From NCBI RefSeq assembly GCF_000524195.1, contig NW_020170428.1, positions 405,278-469,277 on the forward strand: a stretch of DNA of 64,000 nt, in the 5' to 3' direction. Positions within the stretch are counted from its first letter, which is position 1; each line of letters starts with the position of its first letter. Origin of the DNA: Echinococcus granulosus. Taxonomy: Eukaryota > Platyhelminthes > Cestoda > Cyclophyllidea > Taeniidae. The notes beneath the pieces were generated by a model. The model saw only the letters and a list, made by a program, of their open reading frames with translations. It had not been told where the DNA came from and did no database searches. The position numbers were made by a program, and so were the translations under genes. Below are positions 21,905 to 33,700 of this stretch, one piece after another.

Positions 21905-24766
21905 ATCTCTCTTTTATTTCATTTCCTGCATAATAACTTCATTTCTTCTTTGTCCTCCCATATTCTGTTGGACTGTACTGTTGGCTGTTTCTCATAAACA
22001 CTTATTAACATTTGTTATCCCTTTAATTCATGCTCTCTGGATATATCAATTCCCATCCTCTGTAAAAAGGCCAAAATTTCTCTTTACCTATTTGAAAAGA
22101 GGCGAAATTGTGCACCGTTGTCAATGATTTGCCTATTTTGCATTCTGTTTGTTTTTGTTGTTTACTTATGTGACCATAAGTAGGTTGGTGTTTGATTTAG
22201 CCACAGTGGTATTTTTATGTTCTGTGGTTGTGCCGGATGTTACTCCTTGAGTGATGTAGATGCTTCCTAGGCAGCAATGCGGAATGAATATCGTCTCGTT
22301 GGCACAGCCTGCTTTTTTTCCGCAAGGTGCACCTTTTTAGATGGCAATCAACTCTCCATTCCCAGCCGCCTTTGTTAGTTTCAAATGTGGGGCGTAGGTC
22401 GAAACGGTTTTGCAATTTCTAACTTTTTGCAGCTGTGTCCCGGTTTTTTACTGTCATCGGTGCAAGGCTTAGGACTGGAGCGTGTTTGATAGGCCGATGC
22501 GATTCTAAGGCCCCTCGTGTTGGTGCTCACCAGTTCAACCATCCATGAAGAGGGACCCCCTTAGACTTCAGCTTTCCTTGAAGCATTGATGGGAGCTTCC
22601 ATGTGCTTGGTAAGGCGTGTACTGCATTGCCGCCTATGCGGTGCAATGACTACCTTATTAAATCATATGCACCTTAAAATATTTCCTCGTTTAGAGTTCT
22701 ATGTGGTCAGAAGAAGTGCACGTATGTTTTTTGGCATGGCACACTGCAAGTACTTAAAATGTTAGTACTTTTAAGATGCATACACTGTAAGGCATGGGTG
22801 CGTGCGTGCTCACTGCGAATTGTCCACTTGCTGAAGGCAAACAACTACGAGTTAGATCTATCCGCTTAACTCTGCTAAATTCAAACCAGTGAAAGAATAG
22901 CCTCCTTGTCTTGGATAACATCTAGGACTAGTCACTTGATCAGTGGGAAGAAAGCTCTCTTGTGGCCCGACCATTTGTTTGGCCTGTGTAATTAAATGGA
23001 TGAACTGTACAAGCACTTAACACACTATTTCTTTCCCCTACAGTATTTAGAAGTCCCTCAGCGTTCCATTGAGTGCGTTTCTTCCGAAATTAAAAAAATG
23101 AAAATTGTTGAAGTGTCCATTGTCACCTACGGCGGCGACATGACTCTCTCACCTCTTATATTTTCATAGAAATCGTTTTGGTATAACCCTAGAAGGTAAC
23201 AAAGATGAAAGTAGGCAATTAGATACTACCTCTTAGGTGATGATTTTATCTTGAACTCATTGCCTACCCATTCAAACAAACCATTTATTTGTTCTTCCAT
23301 TCTCCCAATCAGACTACCAATAATTCATTCAACAATTCAGATGCAGTTGCTTCACCTGACCCTCATTTCCTACTTAACTTTTGTCGTTTGTGTGGTTTCC
23401 GCTTCCACTACCGCATGGAGAGCCCTCCTAGAGTCCATCCACTGTGTTACATTTGGTAAAAGGATTTGCCTTCTCTAGATAAAGCTGGTTAACCGTTTAA
23501 GGAAATGCTTGCTTTCTTCACAAACTCCTTCAAACTAGTAACCGGTTAAATAGTTAAATATCAGTTCAATGCATTTGGAAGATGAATGTCCATCCTTGAA
23601 GAGTAGAGCTATCCAGCCAGTCATTAAAAGTGTACTTGCAAAACCGTCTTCCCTGTTTCTCCCTAATTAGAATTTTTGTTCACAAATTCCCAGATGTGTA
23701 TTTCCGCCTACCGATTGAATTTACCGTGTTCCGTTTTAGGGGCTGGTGTGAACACCTCCTCACATCCAAATGGAGGTATTCTTGTCACGCCGCTAGTCTG
23801 ACCTGGACACCAAATAGCCCATCATCAATGTAGAAGGCTGAAGGTGGAGGAACAAATTGTGGTAGCTGGAAGGTTCATGTAGGTAAATATGCAATTGAAC
23901 AACTAGTTACTTCACCACATATGGTCTTCGAGGAGGTAGCTAACCTGGCCTCTTACCGCTCAAGATTCGATAACCGCGATTGGTTGGAATATTTGCCGAA
24001 AGGCAGAGCTACTTAAGCAAGGAACTACTGAAGCCATTAGCCCCACAAGAGCAAGATTCTGCACTCTGTCCCCATTCCCACGCTGGTAGTCCGTCCAGCT
24101 GAGTTCTGGGTTCTCTCGTCTAGTCAAGACGTGGAGATGGCGTCATTTGCTCACTTGATCCCCTGTATCGTTGCACGGACACCGCGGTCACCTTCATAGT
24201 GGATGTGTCTGAATGATTCACAACTGTTGTCATTTTGGCCATTGAATGTCTCCTCACGGAACCCGAGAATGTAGTTATTGTCCGAGGGGGAAGTGTTTTG
24301 AATTCATCCATCCGGTGTACTTCTATCCACTCTGTGCCCACCAATTTCTCTGTCTATTCATTTTTTCTTTTTGCACTCATCCCTCTACAATTTTAACAGC
24401 TTTCAGGAGTCCCAACTCGCATCAAGAAGGTAAGAGAAATAAGCAATCCGGTTAAGAGGGATGTAGATTTCCTTCAACTCGCGTGTATATGCACTGGCTA
24501 ATAACAGCCCTCACAGTAGGCCTGCATAGCATATGTGAACTCAAAGCGCCCGAAAAAAAAAACAAATAATGACCTTTAAATGGTCAAACGAAAGCACTAA
24601 AAAGGAAGGCGTCTGAGGAGAAGGAGAAAAACGGGACGTATGAGGCTCAATTTGGGTAGCAAAGGAGAAGGAAGAGGAAGCGATGGGGCAGTTACGCTGT
24701 CTGAGATCGATTCTGCAGAGGCGTACAGAGATAGACGGTAGGGCTGTAATTCTCTTCTGCAATTGT
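21905..24766. other. Intergenic region between RNASEK and alpha-actinin
   Basis: The region holds the RNASEK 3' UTR, a short family-A repeat core in reverse orientation near 22925-22970, and a speculative two-exon secreted peptide at 23341-23801. RNASEK and alpha-actinin converge here. I saw no tRNA or other RNA gene. Confidence 0.5.
23341..23801 (+). CDS. Candidate small secreted peptide (speculative, two exons)
   Basis: Exon 1 (23341-23455) starts at an ATG just after CAATTCAG. It encodes a convincing signal peptide (MQLLHLTLISYLTFVVCVVS, cleavage likely after ASA-type residues) and then about 16 residues ending HCVTF. A GTAAAA donor in phase 1 can join acceptor GTTTTAG at 23739, giving exon 2 (23740-23801), which adds about 20 residues (GAGVNTSSHPNGG...) to a TGA. 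The total is 58 residues. No family is recognised. The donor is not ideal and the coding potential of exon 2 is weak, so this could be chance. Unspliced, exon 1 alone reads 45 residues to a stop. Confidence 0.22.
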
Positions 24767-27700
24767 CTAAAGGTCAGTCTCACCGAAGATCTTGTTGGAA
24801 AAGTCACTATAATCGAGAGCGCCGGGAACTGCACCGTTACCACTGTAGGGCTTCATCTTCTGCAGACAGTACTCCGCCTGTTCGGGTGGTAACTCGCGTT
24901 GAATCGTCTCCGCTGTTACGAAGGGCTAAAGTAAAGAAAGGATAACAGCGAAGGTAATTATGTCCTCCTCGTGGTGGAAACTTAGCCACTTCGGGATGGA
25001 GGACGCCAGAAAATTTCACCAGATCGTTGGGAACGCATGGAAAGGGTTCATTGTGGTGCGTCCGCTGCAACGGGGAGTGCTGAGGACAAAGCCCAAGGCA
25101 AGACGGAGGACTGCCCAACACATTCGCGAACACAATACCCTTGGCTTTTTTAAACCTTAAAGTAAAAGCCTGCAAGGCAAATGACAGAGCAAAAGGCATT
25201 CTTTTTCTTCTTTTTTACAACTCCAAGACCAAGAGGTAAAAATGACAAAGTTGTCCAATGAATCCGGATTATTACAAATTAGCTCCATCCGTCCAATTAT
25301 GGCGTATGACCGACTTGATTGATGAGTGGACGCGCCACAGAGTTTTTTGCCTCATCACTAAGGTTTTGCGTCCCCAGTACCACCAATTTTTAATGCTTAT
25401 TTGAGGAGGTATATGTGGAGTTCTGGCCTTCTGAAAGGTCATACCTTTGCTAACACCTACTTGATGTTCAAAGTTGAAAAATTTTTCCCCTAAGGTACAC
25501 GAAAATTTGTCTAGCTACATACTTACAAAGGAGGGACTCCCCGCCCAGTTAATCGGTCACCAACTTTTCCAGACAAAATGGATGTCGGACAAGTGCAGAC
25601 AGTCTGATGGCAAGGGAATACAAACGGTGAAGACGAGGACAAGGAGGAGGAAGAGAAGGAGGGATCTCAAACTGGAAATAGTCCTAGAGTGTCGCGTGAG
25701 CATGGTCTATCCTCGCGTTTCAGTGCAAACATTTACGTCTACACCGCATCACTTTATGCATCAATTAAATCAGAAAGGCTAAACTTTCCACCAGCCTTCC
25801 GCAGGGTTTTCTACGAGCCAAAAGAAACAACCTAGAATTGGTTCCAGGACATGCCATAGGAGGTTGCAACGGTTCACTTTCCTCTTCACTTATTTTTCCA
25901 GTAGAAAAGTAAGTCCCACTTTCCTTTATCTCCGACTAGGCATTCTGAACGGCGCCGGCAGCGTAGAATTCTCAAAAATGGGGCTTTGGGGCGAAAGGTG
26001 GGAGGCTGATGCGAATTTTTGAAGTCTGTCAAAGGTACGACTGAAAGGTTTCCCTCTTTGTTCTTGAAGGTGAGCCCACGATAAGAATAAAATAAGCTGA
26101 AGGTAGCTGCAGCGGAAATGCAAGTAATGAAGACCATTCTACGTGGTTTTCACTCCTAAAACGTTCCAAAACATTTGCAATTATCGACTTTGGTCACTTC
26201 TTCATGACTGGCTGGTATTCACGTGAAAGTGATTTACTTAAGGCCAGTAAGGCCAAGGCTAATCAAAACATTATAAGTACGCAAGAATGGGACAAATCTC
26301 CATGTCGTCAATAGCCGGCCAGTCCCAGCCAGGCAGCAGTCACGTACGCACACTCTGCGCCCCAGGCTCTCCAGATCTGTCGACAGTCAAGGCACCCATG
26401 TTGAAGTCTTAACTATTCCGGCCAGGAGGCACTTTTAAACGCATTAAGTTACAACTTTGGCCCCCTCAAGGATATGTCTTGCTATGTTGAAGAAAAGAAG
26501 GAGGTACACTGTAGATTCAATAAGCAACATCATCACCTCCTCCAGAAATCAGCAACGCATCGAGGCGCATCACTAATTGTTCAAAAGATTTGTTAAATTA
26601 AGCAGAATAAGAGTTGTATCTCTCAGCTTTAGTATTTAGGTTAGGATAGTTTTCAATCTCTCACACCATTGTCTCTACACGTGGTAGACTGTGCCCCACC
26701 CATTTTACCGGTCACATCGCTCCTCGCCCCGCCTCTGTTGGAACGCAACTGTTGCTGGAATGGTGGGGAAATGAAAAAAAGGATGCAACTCTACCCTCCA
26801 TTTTGGAGGCATCTTAATATTTCTTCTCACTTTAACCAAGGACAGTGACTACGTAGGCTCACTCTAAAATGTCCCTTATAACACCTTCAAAGGTAGCTTA
26901 AAACCTTCATTTGGTACACCGCTTTTTGGGGCATATTCCAAACGATGGGGCTGTTCCACCCCACAGCGTCCACTACTTCAGCATTCCCTATTCATTTCCC
27001 CCTTTCGGTAGAAAGTAACTGCATTGCCGCTGCCAGCCTTGCTTTGCTAGTCTTTGTATAAACATCTGTTGGGAGAGACATATCAGTATCACAAAAAAGG
27101 GAAATAAATTGTTCAAAAAAGATCATTTAACTACCCAGCTTTTCCACTCCCTGCACCTACACCGGTGTCAGAGGTAAACAAATCCGATACCAGTAAAGAA
27201 AAGTATCCAGATATCATCTTGTTACTAGACAGAAAGAAGTTATTTATAGTGGATGATTATTTCGGTAGACTCATTCAAAGAGGGGTAAGCCAGCGGTTGC
27301 TTCATATAATACTCGATTTTGAGGTCTACAAAGTGACCACGGATGGAACAAGATCAGATTCGCCAAGTCATGGGATGTGCCTGCTGAAGAATACTTGCAC
27401 TTCTTCGTACTCCCTATCAGATAAGTTCGACCCTTACATAGTCCATCCTGCAGAGGACGCATTAATCAGGAAGGCGGATCAGACCTACACCTTGTATTAC
27501 TACCAAAAGGTGACATTCTCCCTCCCCCTCCCCCTCCCCCTTCTCCCTCGGTTCATCACCAATCCTGTCTCGCGATTGGCTACAATTTACAGTATGACTT
27601 AAAATGACCCAGAGAGAAGGGTAGCCACGAGGAGAGGAAGATGTACCGTTTAACTACGCGGTTACTTGAGCCTTTGGAGGTCACACAAACACCCTTCTGG

Positions 27701-30700
27701 TCATACACATAGCCTCCCCGCTCTTTCCCATTAGTCCGCCTTAGTTTATTTAAGTCTGGAAAGCCTCAAATGCTACAAATTTTTCCTGTTAAAAAGGCCA
27801 GTCGACAGTTTCAGCAAAAAAAAAGAAAATTTAAATGACTGGTGACTTTAATTTCTTTTTTCTTGTTCAATCAACAACAGGGCTGCTTTCGGCAGTGTTC
27901 ATACCCACCACTCTAGCACTGGCATGACTTACTACCACTTGAGAGGAGAGTGTGAACGCTACCTTCGTGACAATGGCAAATGGATCTGGTCTGAGAGGAC
28001 AACTATCCTAATTCCTTTGGCCCATCGCCACATCCTAACGTTACACAGACAAGGCACAGTGTAGAAGGGCCATTAAGATCGCCTCCCCTTTGGCCAATAA
28101 CCACAATCTCGAGTTTCATGAGAAGGCCTTCAGCGACCGAAGTGACAACGGTTGTTAAACATCCAGCAGCATCCACTATGGAGGTGACTGGAATAAAGTA
28201 AACAAATGAAGCTATCTGCATATATCAACTGGACAAATGGAACCTTGAACTTAGAACGCAGCTGGACGGAAAATCAGCGTGGGAATGGGAAGAGAGTGAC
28301 AAGGAGAAGCAGGTGTAGAATCCTGTTTTCTTTCTCTCGCCCCACTGCAAAACTGTGGACACGCTAATACAGAAGCGGTGCTTCTCGGGCTATGGATTCA
28401 AATGTTGTTTCAATTTCGGGAAAAAGCAGTGATTGCTGCTTCTAGCTCATGAGTATGTAATGTTGAAAGCCTTGAACACGTTGTAATGGCCGAGAACGAA
28501 TGGGATCGTGAGGAGAGTCGTGAATTATATGATGACCTGACAAGATATTCACGATTCATCCTTCCTCATTTAGTCTTCAAAGCACTTAGTGAATTAATAA
28601 GAAACCTTCGCGCTTAACTCCAGATAAGGTGTTGGAATGCTTCTCGTCATTAATTTTTAGAAAAATAAAGTAACTTTGAGACACTCAATCATCCATTAAA
28701 CACTTAATCACGTTCGCACCACTAATCAGGAATGCAATAGGTGATAAATGGTCAGCCGGACGTGCAGCATAACAAAAAAAATACTTCAAAGATAAAGTTT
28801 TATCGTCCGTTTTCCATTATGTGGACAAAAAACGGGTCCTTCATTCATATACCATATCCACTGTAATACTTTAATGTGAAGGGACGAAAAAATTTATATC
28901 CTATTTTAGAGAAAGGGATAAAACCTCAGCAACCAGGAGGACATTCACTCTTTCTAACTTAATGACGAATAGAATCCATTCCGACATCAAAATAGTTTCC
29001 TAACTTTCTGCACAGTGGGAATCGGTCAGTTAAGTGCAATTTCGTGGACATTCCTCACGGACAGAAAATAAAAGACTTCAAGGAGCTGCACAACTGCAAA
29101 GCCCTGCACCGAAATTGCCAGTGCTGANNNNNNNNNNNNNNNNNNNNNNNNNNNNNNNNNNNNNNNNNNNNNNNNNNNNNNNNNNNNNNNNNNNNNNNNN
29201 NNNNNNNNNNNNNNNNNNNNNNNNNNNATTGGTGGATAAGCCAGTTAAGCCTGGGTCACGTTCGAAGTCCGCAGATCGCATGCCACGCAAACTCACCTGT
29301 TCATTGGCTAGCACACGGAAAGAGTCGATCAGTTGTTCCGCGCTCTCCGAACCCGAGGCCTGTTGAGTCATAAAACGCATGAAAGAGTCGAAGGTGATAT
29401 AACCTGAGCCAGAGGGATCAACATTGGCGAGGATTCGACGAAAATCGGCGTCTCCCTAGAAGGTAGATACACCGAAATTTCCAAATCGGTTAAAAAATGA
29501 CCCTAATGATATTAGGGATCAAGGCCCTAAAAAAAACACCGATCATAGATTTGAATTGCCTTCATTACACGGCAATCGACGCATTTTAACTGCACAATGA
29601 AGGACGTTAACAGAAAGGTTGGAGATGGGAGAACGGGGAAATGATAAGCCATCTTAGAGGTAATGGAGAGCTGATAAAGAGACCCGAATTGAACTAGAGA
29701 TTGTCAAAGATTTAATTTTGCCTGTTAAAATGGCCTCGAGGAGAGGATTGGACAGACCCGGACTCAGTAATCAGGGAATCGACAGTCTCAGGTCTGAATC
29801 ATATGGAGGAAAGTGGAGGGGGTGAACATGCGGTTGGTAAATTAAAGCTTTTAAGCAATCACTTGTTGATACGAAAGCGGAGTTAAATGGATGCTAAAGG
29901 CTTCTTTAAAGATGTTTGGAAAAATACGCCCATCGCATCAATCTTTCATCTTTTTTCAATGGACTGTAAGCTAACTGCGAATCCTACTTTGATAAAGTGC
30001 TTTGTCCCTGGAGGAAAAAAAACACGAAAAAAAATGGTCCTAGCTGCCCTCCCCAACTGCATAGCCATCTTCACATTAGATCAAGAGATTGTCGAGTGTT
30101 GGTGCCAAGAATGAAGAAAAAACATCACTTCTAAAATGTCATCAAGATTATCACAGCGTCAAGTACGAGGTATGAGGTTTGGCTTTGACATGTAACCTTA
30201 GAAAAGGGGTATTCCTCCAACTGGCTGATCAACTAGTCCTGATTTTCTCAAGTGTAAGTTTTTCTTGCATGCCTCTGGGTGAGATGATCAGTTTCTGCGG
30301 TAACTGTAAGGTTAGTTTGTAGAAAGTGGGAGAAGCCCAGCTAACAGTCATTTCTGCACACACACACACACACGCAGACCCATAAAATTCATGCACAGTG
30401 GTCTGAGAATGTCACGGTATGCCTTAAAAGCGTGGGGTAGAGAGTGGGCCCATTGTTGGTGGCCAATGTTATGTCCATTTGCTAGACGAATGTTGAAGGG
30501 TAGCATGAAGGTCATTTCTCCTCATAGATTAGTCACAAATCTGGAAGGTGAAGGATAAGAAGGCAAATACAGGAAGGTGGAGCTCATCTGAGAAGTAGTC
30601 GAGACGACTGTTCCCGATATTTGGATCCCAAATAACTTCCTATCGGCGTGGTGACCTTCAAAAGGTCTTTCTGAACCCGATCTTGGATGGTAATTTATGG

Positions 30701-33700
30701 CACCGCATACCCAACTTTTTTGAATGCTACCCAATAAATGTGACGATAACTACATCAGGTCAAATTTCATCCACCAACTTGAATCCACCTTTTAGTGAGT
30801 AAGGCAGAATAAAGTCATGGTGACGGACTGAGACATTTGTATCCCTTATAGCTCAAGTTTCGCAGTCATGAACGTCCAAAATATAACCAACATGAGAAAT
30901 GGGTACGGTGTTGAGAATCAGGTCCGATGTGCTGAATAATGAGTGCTGCCTTCCCTCCTCCCAGCAAAACCGTATGATCTTGAGGGATGGAAAACAATTT
31001 CCTCCACTTTGCGTCGATAAACAAGTTGCCGCTCGGAACGGCATTTTTCGCCTCCTGCCATGTGGACTTGTCTACGTGATGCGCCTGCGTGCAAGGGAGA
31101 ATTTGATAAATTATTTTCCTGCAATATGCTGCAGTGATGGGGAATTCAAGCAGCAGGCACAGATGTTTAGGCGAAAGGCTTTGCATCCACTGCTATTTTA
31201 ACGCTACCCTAAAGTGGGAGGAGAGAGGGGCACGTCACTGCTTGAAGGACTTTTTATGTTTTATATTGCCCATCTAAATACACTATGGATACGTGATGCC
31301 AAGAGGCCACATTCTCTTCCTCTGAAGTACTCTTGCTCGCCACTTCAAACGTTATTGTGAAGGAGAGAGTAACCTGTTGTCAGAAGTCATTCTTACATTC
31401 TACTATTGCCAACAGTAACAGCGGCAACCAGGGAGCAAAAAGTCCACAGGCATAACTTTTTTTCATTCCACTGCCAGAATAGGTCATCCTTTCCAGCTAG
31501 AAATACAAGAGGTTGCTTGATGAATAGGAAAGCGGACGCTTTTGGTAGCCAGGGGATTGCATAGACAGAGAGAATTTGGTTTTGTGTGGGACCACTAAGT
31601 GATTCTAGAAAGTAGCGAAATCAATGAAATGAAATGATATCATGTCAAAAGGTCAAGATCGTTTGGTGATATCATGTTTGAAAAAAAATGCCGAGATTAT
31701 TCCAGATAATTTTGACACAAAAGTGGTGCGTAAGCTTTGAATCCAAGGTACTGCTACGAGAAGTAAAAAAACAGACATCCTCAGCTTTCATCAATTTCAA
31801 CAAAACCGTCATGATGGAGGGTGCACGATATCCGCAAATAGGATGAAAGAGGTCACGATTCACAATTAATGGTATATAAGGTGATATACACCTCCCTTCA
31901 CGTATATTTGAGGATTGTGACGAACGTGTTAAAAGGTTGCGCTGTGGAGAAAAACACTCATATGTCGTGGAAAGTACACTTGATGAAAAATATTATCCAG
32001 CTACAGGCAATTTTATGTGCCTAGTTTTAGTAATCCAATTGGTAAACAGGAAACGTGATTGGTGGAAAATACCTCGCCCTGATTCCACGACTCGTTTTAT
32101 TTCCATGCCAATTGATGTAGAAGATAGACTTACAATGATTAGACATTCGTTTAGTGAGGCTTTTAATTTTCAGAACTTTTCCTCCCTCTTGGTAGCGTGG
32201 CCGATAGGCCACGCCTATATAACCTATCCTGCCCCTACAGAAAACCCCCAATAGCCCTTTCTCCTAAGGGAGAGGAGCCAAGCGCAACACTGGTGACTAC
32301 CGTCTCTGACCCGACTACTTTGTGCCGGTCAAAAACGAAAAGTGTTAAAGTGGGTTTCGAGGCCAAGGCTCAACCTATCCTGTATACTTAACTAGGTGGG
32401 CAGTTTGTACCTTGTCGTTGGGGGAAGACTCGAGGGGCTATAAATCCTAGAGGGCGCCAATACCGGACCTCGGTCTCCCATTATTGCCATCAAACGCTCC
32501 AGATATCTTAAGGTTAATCACTCAGATTACGTGATTATTGAATAAACTGCTGGACACGCAAAGTAGTGAGGGGCCGTATCGCTGGGTAGACATGTAGACT
32601 AGCTGTTTGACACAGAGACAGGTGGAATGTGGTGGCCAGATGAGTGAATTTATGAATGACTGATTGATGGGACAGATGCCTGACAAATAGATGGCCATAT
32701 GAATGAACGGACGGATGAAAGGAGGCATGAATGTATGGGTTGTTGTATGTAAGAATGACGAAGAGACAGATAGTGAAAAGCAAAGTGATGGAGGAAAATG
32801 AAGACATGCAGACAGACAAACAAAAGTAAACAACTCACCTCCGGCGTATTGGGGATGTTAAATCCCAGCGAGACCAGACAGGCCTTAAACTCCGAGAGGT
32901 CCAATCGTCTCAACCGCTTACGATCAAAGTGGTTGAAGCAGCGTCGAAAGTCGTTCAATTGGGCCTCACTAATGTTGTGAGCCTCGCGAGTCATGATCTG
33001 CACCTCCACCTCGTTGATTGCGCGTTTTAGATTGGTGAGAAATTGTTCCCAACCCAGACGAAGTGTGTCCATGGTGTACTGGGTCTGAGGCACTGTGTAG
33101 ACGCCATTTTCTTGTAATTGCTTTAAAAAAGAATAAAAGTCTAGGTCATCCAATGAGCCTAACGTCGAAATTGCTTTGAAATTCCACAACGAAGAAGTTT
33201 GGTTGCGAATATGTAATTGCTAAAGCGTGGACTCGGGATTTAAGAACCCACAGATTGATGGACAGACAAAGGGGTGGGATAAGAATGGAAAGGGAAAAAG
33301 GACAAAACTAGCAAAGGAAAATTTGCCAACATTGAGTGGGTTCAGCAGTATCGTTCATTCCGCTATAACCATTCAACGATCCTCTCAAACTGTTCTAAAA
33401 TTATGCGAATCCTAGAGTGGCATATTTTCGAGAGAGGGATCTGCATTGGAGGTCTACATGGGTAAGCAACTAGGCATGTAAATCTAGACTATGTGGAAGG
33501 ATCAGAAATACGCAAATATATGGATGAGATGGGAACGTGAAATAACTTTATTAAGAAGTTGGGGAGGGCATGAATGAGTTTGTCGGACCAACTGGGAAAT
33601 ATGGCTAAACTTCAAACTACAATCCCATCCCTCCTAATACCCAACTTTAATGAAAAAGGTCGTGAAAGGCAAGGATAGTCAACGTCGTAGGCAACAAATG

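Larger units (their letters stand above)
29456..32838. other. Alpha-actinin intron with repeats and an LTR-like block
   Basis: A family-A core lies at about 30170-30240, and an AC microsatellite at 30357-30373. A palindrome plus TATA-like block lies at 32196-32222, followed by GC-richer sequence to about 32500. A degenerate GATGAATG tract at 32560-32825 ends just before the exon. No conserved coding sequence is visible. Confidence 0.5.
24767..33120 (-). other. Alpha-actinin calmodulin-like EF-hand region (three exons)
   Basis: The exon at 33120-32839 ends the rod ([14 protein letters not shown]) and carries EF1. Its loop starts [14 protein letters not shown], lacking the acidic ligands at positions 3 and 5. 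The exon at 29455-29297 carries EF2 (loop [12 protein letters not shown]), which lacks the position-12 Glu. The last exon, 24925-24767, carries EF3/4 ([14 protein letters not shown]) and the terminus. Both loops of the first pair therefore look unable to bind Ca2+, as in muscle-type vertebrate isoforms. Confidence 0.88.

Noticed and set aside
25886..26137. Minus-strand frame beginning with a signal-peptide-like [19 protein letters not shown]
   Set aside because: Hydrophobic starts are common by chance in AT-rich intron DNA, and no downstream exon, splice site or conservation argument supports it.
32521..32833. Minus-strand frames rich in Leu/Ser/His (94-103 codons)
   Set aside because: They are translations of the degenerate GATG/CATC simple repeat next to the alpha-actinin exon, not genes.
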